Source: Bacteroidota bacterium
GTDB taxonomy: Bacteria > Bacteroidota > Bacteroidia > Bacteroidales > UBA4417
Direction of reading: 5' to 3'
Assembly: GCA_020048595.1 (NCBI GenBank)
Contig: JAIFMH010000098.1
Coordinates: forward strand, 1-5,423
DNA length: 5,423 nt
Both the position numbers and the translations under genes were made by a program. The notes beneath the pieces were generated by a model. It made no database searches, was not told the origin of the DNA, and saw only the letters and a list, made by a program, of their open reading frames with translations. This document shows, in pieces, positions 4,711 through 5,423 of this stretch. The number at the start of each line of letters is the position of its first letter. Positions within the stretch are counted from its first letter, which is position 1.

Positions 4711-5423
4711 TTAGGATTCTTCGTCTTTGTAATTATTTTCCTGCTGATTCATAAAATTGATATTTGCAGGATTAAAGATGGATTGTTCATTAAATTCTTT
4801 CATACGTTTCAGCCCATGCCTATACACGAAAATAAGAAAAGGAATAAATGTAAGCAGCAATATCGGGTGACCCGACATGATCATAAAATCGTATAAGCCA
4901 TGCAGCAACCATGGAACAGTAAATGCTCTCAGCAACCATTTTCCCCTACCATTATCACTAAAGCGAGCCAATCCCAAATAGAATCCCATCACAACACCAA
5001 AAATGGTGTGTCCCGGCACGGCTGTAAAAGCCCTTAACAAACCAACCTGCATAGAGTTATTTGAAAAAACATAAAACAGGTTTTCGATAGCAGCGAATCC
5101 CAGGGAAACCGAAACAGCATACACAATTCCATCAAATTTTTCGTTAAAGTTGCTGTTTCGCCATATCAGGATAAAAACAACGAAATATTTAAACGCTTCT
5201 TCAGTGGCACCGGCAACAATAAAGCCGTCATAAGCAGCTTTTTGAATTTTATCAAGACCTGTCCCAAACCCGATTATAGAATTCTCTATCAATCCCACCG
5301 GGAAAATAATAATTGCTCCAAGTACTATTCCCTTCAGAATTAGTTTAATAGGTTCTTTTTCGTACTTATCGCGAAAATAGACATACATCATTAATATAAC
5401 TGCAGGTGCGAGAGCCAGGAGAA
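4711..5423 (-). CDS. PrsW-family intramembrane protease (N-terminus outside window)
   Basis: This frame is open to the right edge and 236 residues are visible. The visible N-terminus, LLALAPAVILMMYVYFRDKYEKEP, matches the family's first membrane helix followed by a (Y/F)xRDxYExEP turn, so the ATG at 5391 is internal and the true start lies just beyond the window. Numbering from that internal methionine, the motifs are EEAFKY at 64-69 (EExxK, putative catalytic glutamates), FAAIEN at 99-104 (FxxxEN), PGHTIFG at 126-132 and HGLYDF at 164-169, all intact, in a multi-helix membrane protein with a polar C-terminal tail rich in N, Q and E. PrsW is known from Bacillus subtilis as the site-1 protease that cleaves the anti-sigma factor RsiW, and the family is distantly related to CPBP/Abi proteases. 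The substrate here is unknown; no sigma or anti-sigma gene is visible. The next gene downstream, 25 bp away, encodes a small membrane protein that may be a partner. Confidence 0.93.
   Translation of the reverse strand, partial: LLALAPAVILMMYVYFRDKYEKEPIKLILKGIVLGAIIIFPVGLIENSIIGFGTGLDKIQKAAYDGFIVAGATEEAFKYFVVFILIWRNSNFNEKFDGIVYAVSVSLGFAAIENLFYVFSNNSMQVGLLRAFTAVPGHTIFGVVMGFYLGLARFSDNGRGKWLLRAFTVPWLLHGLYDFMIMSGHPILLLTFIPFLIFVYRHGLKRMKEFNEQSIFNPANINFMNQQENNYKDEES

Noticed and set aside
4675..4896. Small + strand open frame across the PrsW/membrane-protein junction (73 codons)
   Set aside because: It is antisense to the end of the PrsW gene and the start of the next gene, with no recognisable motif.
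1..5423. Defence, toxin-antitoxin, phage or secretion system
   Set aside because: Every sizeable conserved frame is accounted for by metabolic, phosphatase, membrane or cofactor families; PrsW is distantly related to CPBP/Abi proteases, but nothing around it indicates phage defence.

Overview
The window (5.4 kb) looks like ordinary chromosome from a Bacteroidota bacterium, probably of the Bacteroidales/Marinilabiliales type. The basis is the AT-leaning base composition, start codons preceded by AT-rich sequence with no clear Shine-Dalgarno, one exact match to the Bacteroidota -7 promoter box (TAnnTTTG), and the protein types present, including a MOSC domain fused to a MogA/MoaB-like domain. 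The assignment to phylum is an inference from style; no rRNA or phylogenetic marker is present.

Layout. Positions 2-2600 are read rightward: the C-terminal 187 residues of glucose-6-phosphate dehydrogenase (zwf), then 6-phosphogluconolactonase (pgl) 2 bp later, then a secreted or membrane PAP2 phosphatase whose likely start overlaps the end of pgl by 11 bp. After a 70-bp gap with a possible promoter comes a small DUF454 (YbaN-type) membrane protein. Positions 2601-2785 form a convergent intergenic region with a strong GC-rich hairpin, a short tandem duplication and several inverted copies of an AAATAGTTA word. Positions 2786-5423 are read leftward: a PrsW-family intramembrane protease (its N-terminus lies beyond the right edge), then, after 25 bp, a four-segment membrane protein of unknown function, then a 0.49-kb gene-free stretch, then the MOSC-MogA fusion. 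The gene-free stretch is filled by a tandem array with a period of 113-114 bp.

How the genes fit together. zwf and pgl catalyse the first two steps of the oxidative pentose phosphate pathway and are clearly one transcription unit; the PAP2 gene is physically coupled to them but has no obvious metabolic link. The PrsW gene and the unknown membrane protein probably form a second operon. The MOSC-MogA protein is predicted to act in molybdenum cofactor chemistry but has no other molybdenum gene beside it here.

The most unusual object is the array at about 3731-4176. It is a higher-order repeat (two related half-units per unit) with extreme strand asymmetry: in one unit there are 39 G against 8 C on the + strand. 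An RNA read leftward from the upstream operon would therefore be C-rich, G-poor and weakly folded, which suggests (inference only) a Rho-type termination zone or an unusual leader for the MOSC-MogA gene. I found no CRISPR array, insertion sequence, phage gene, tRNA, rRNA or recognisable defence system.
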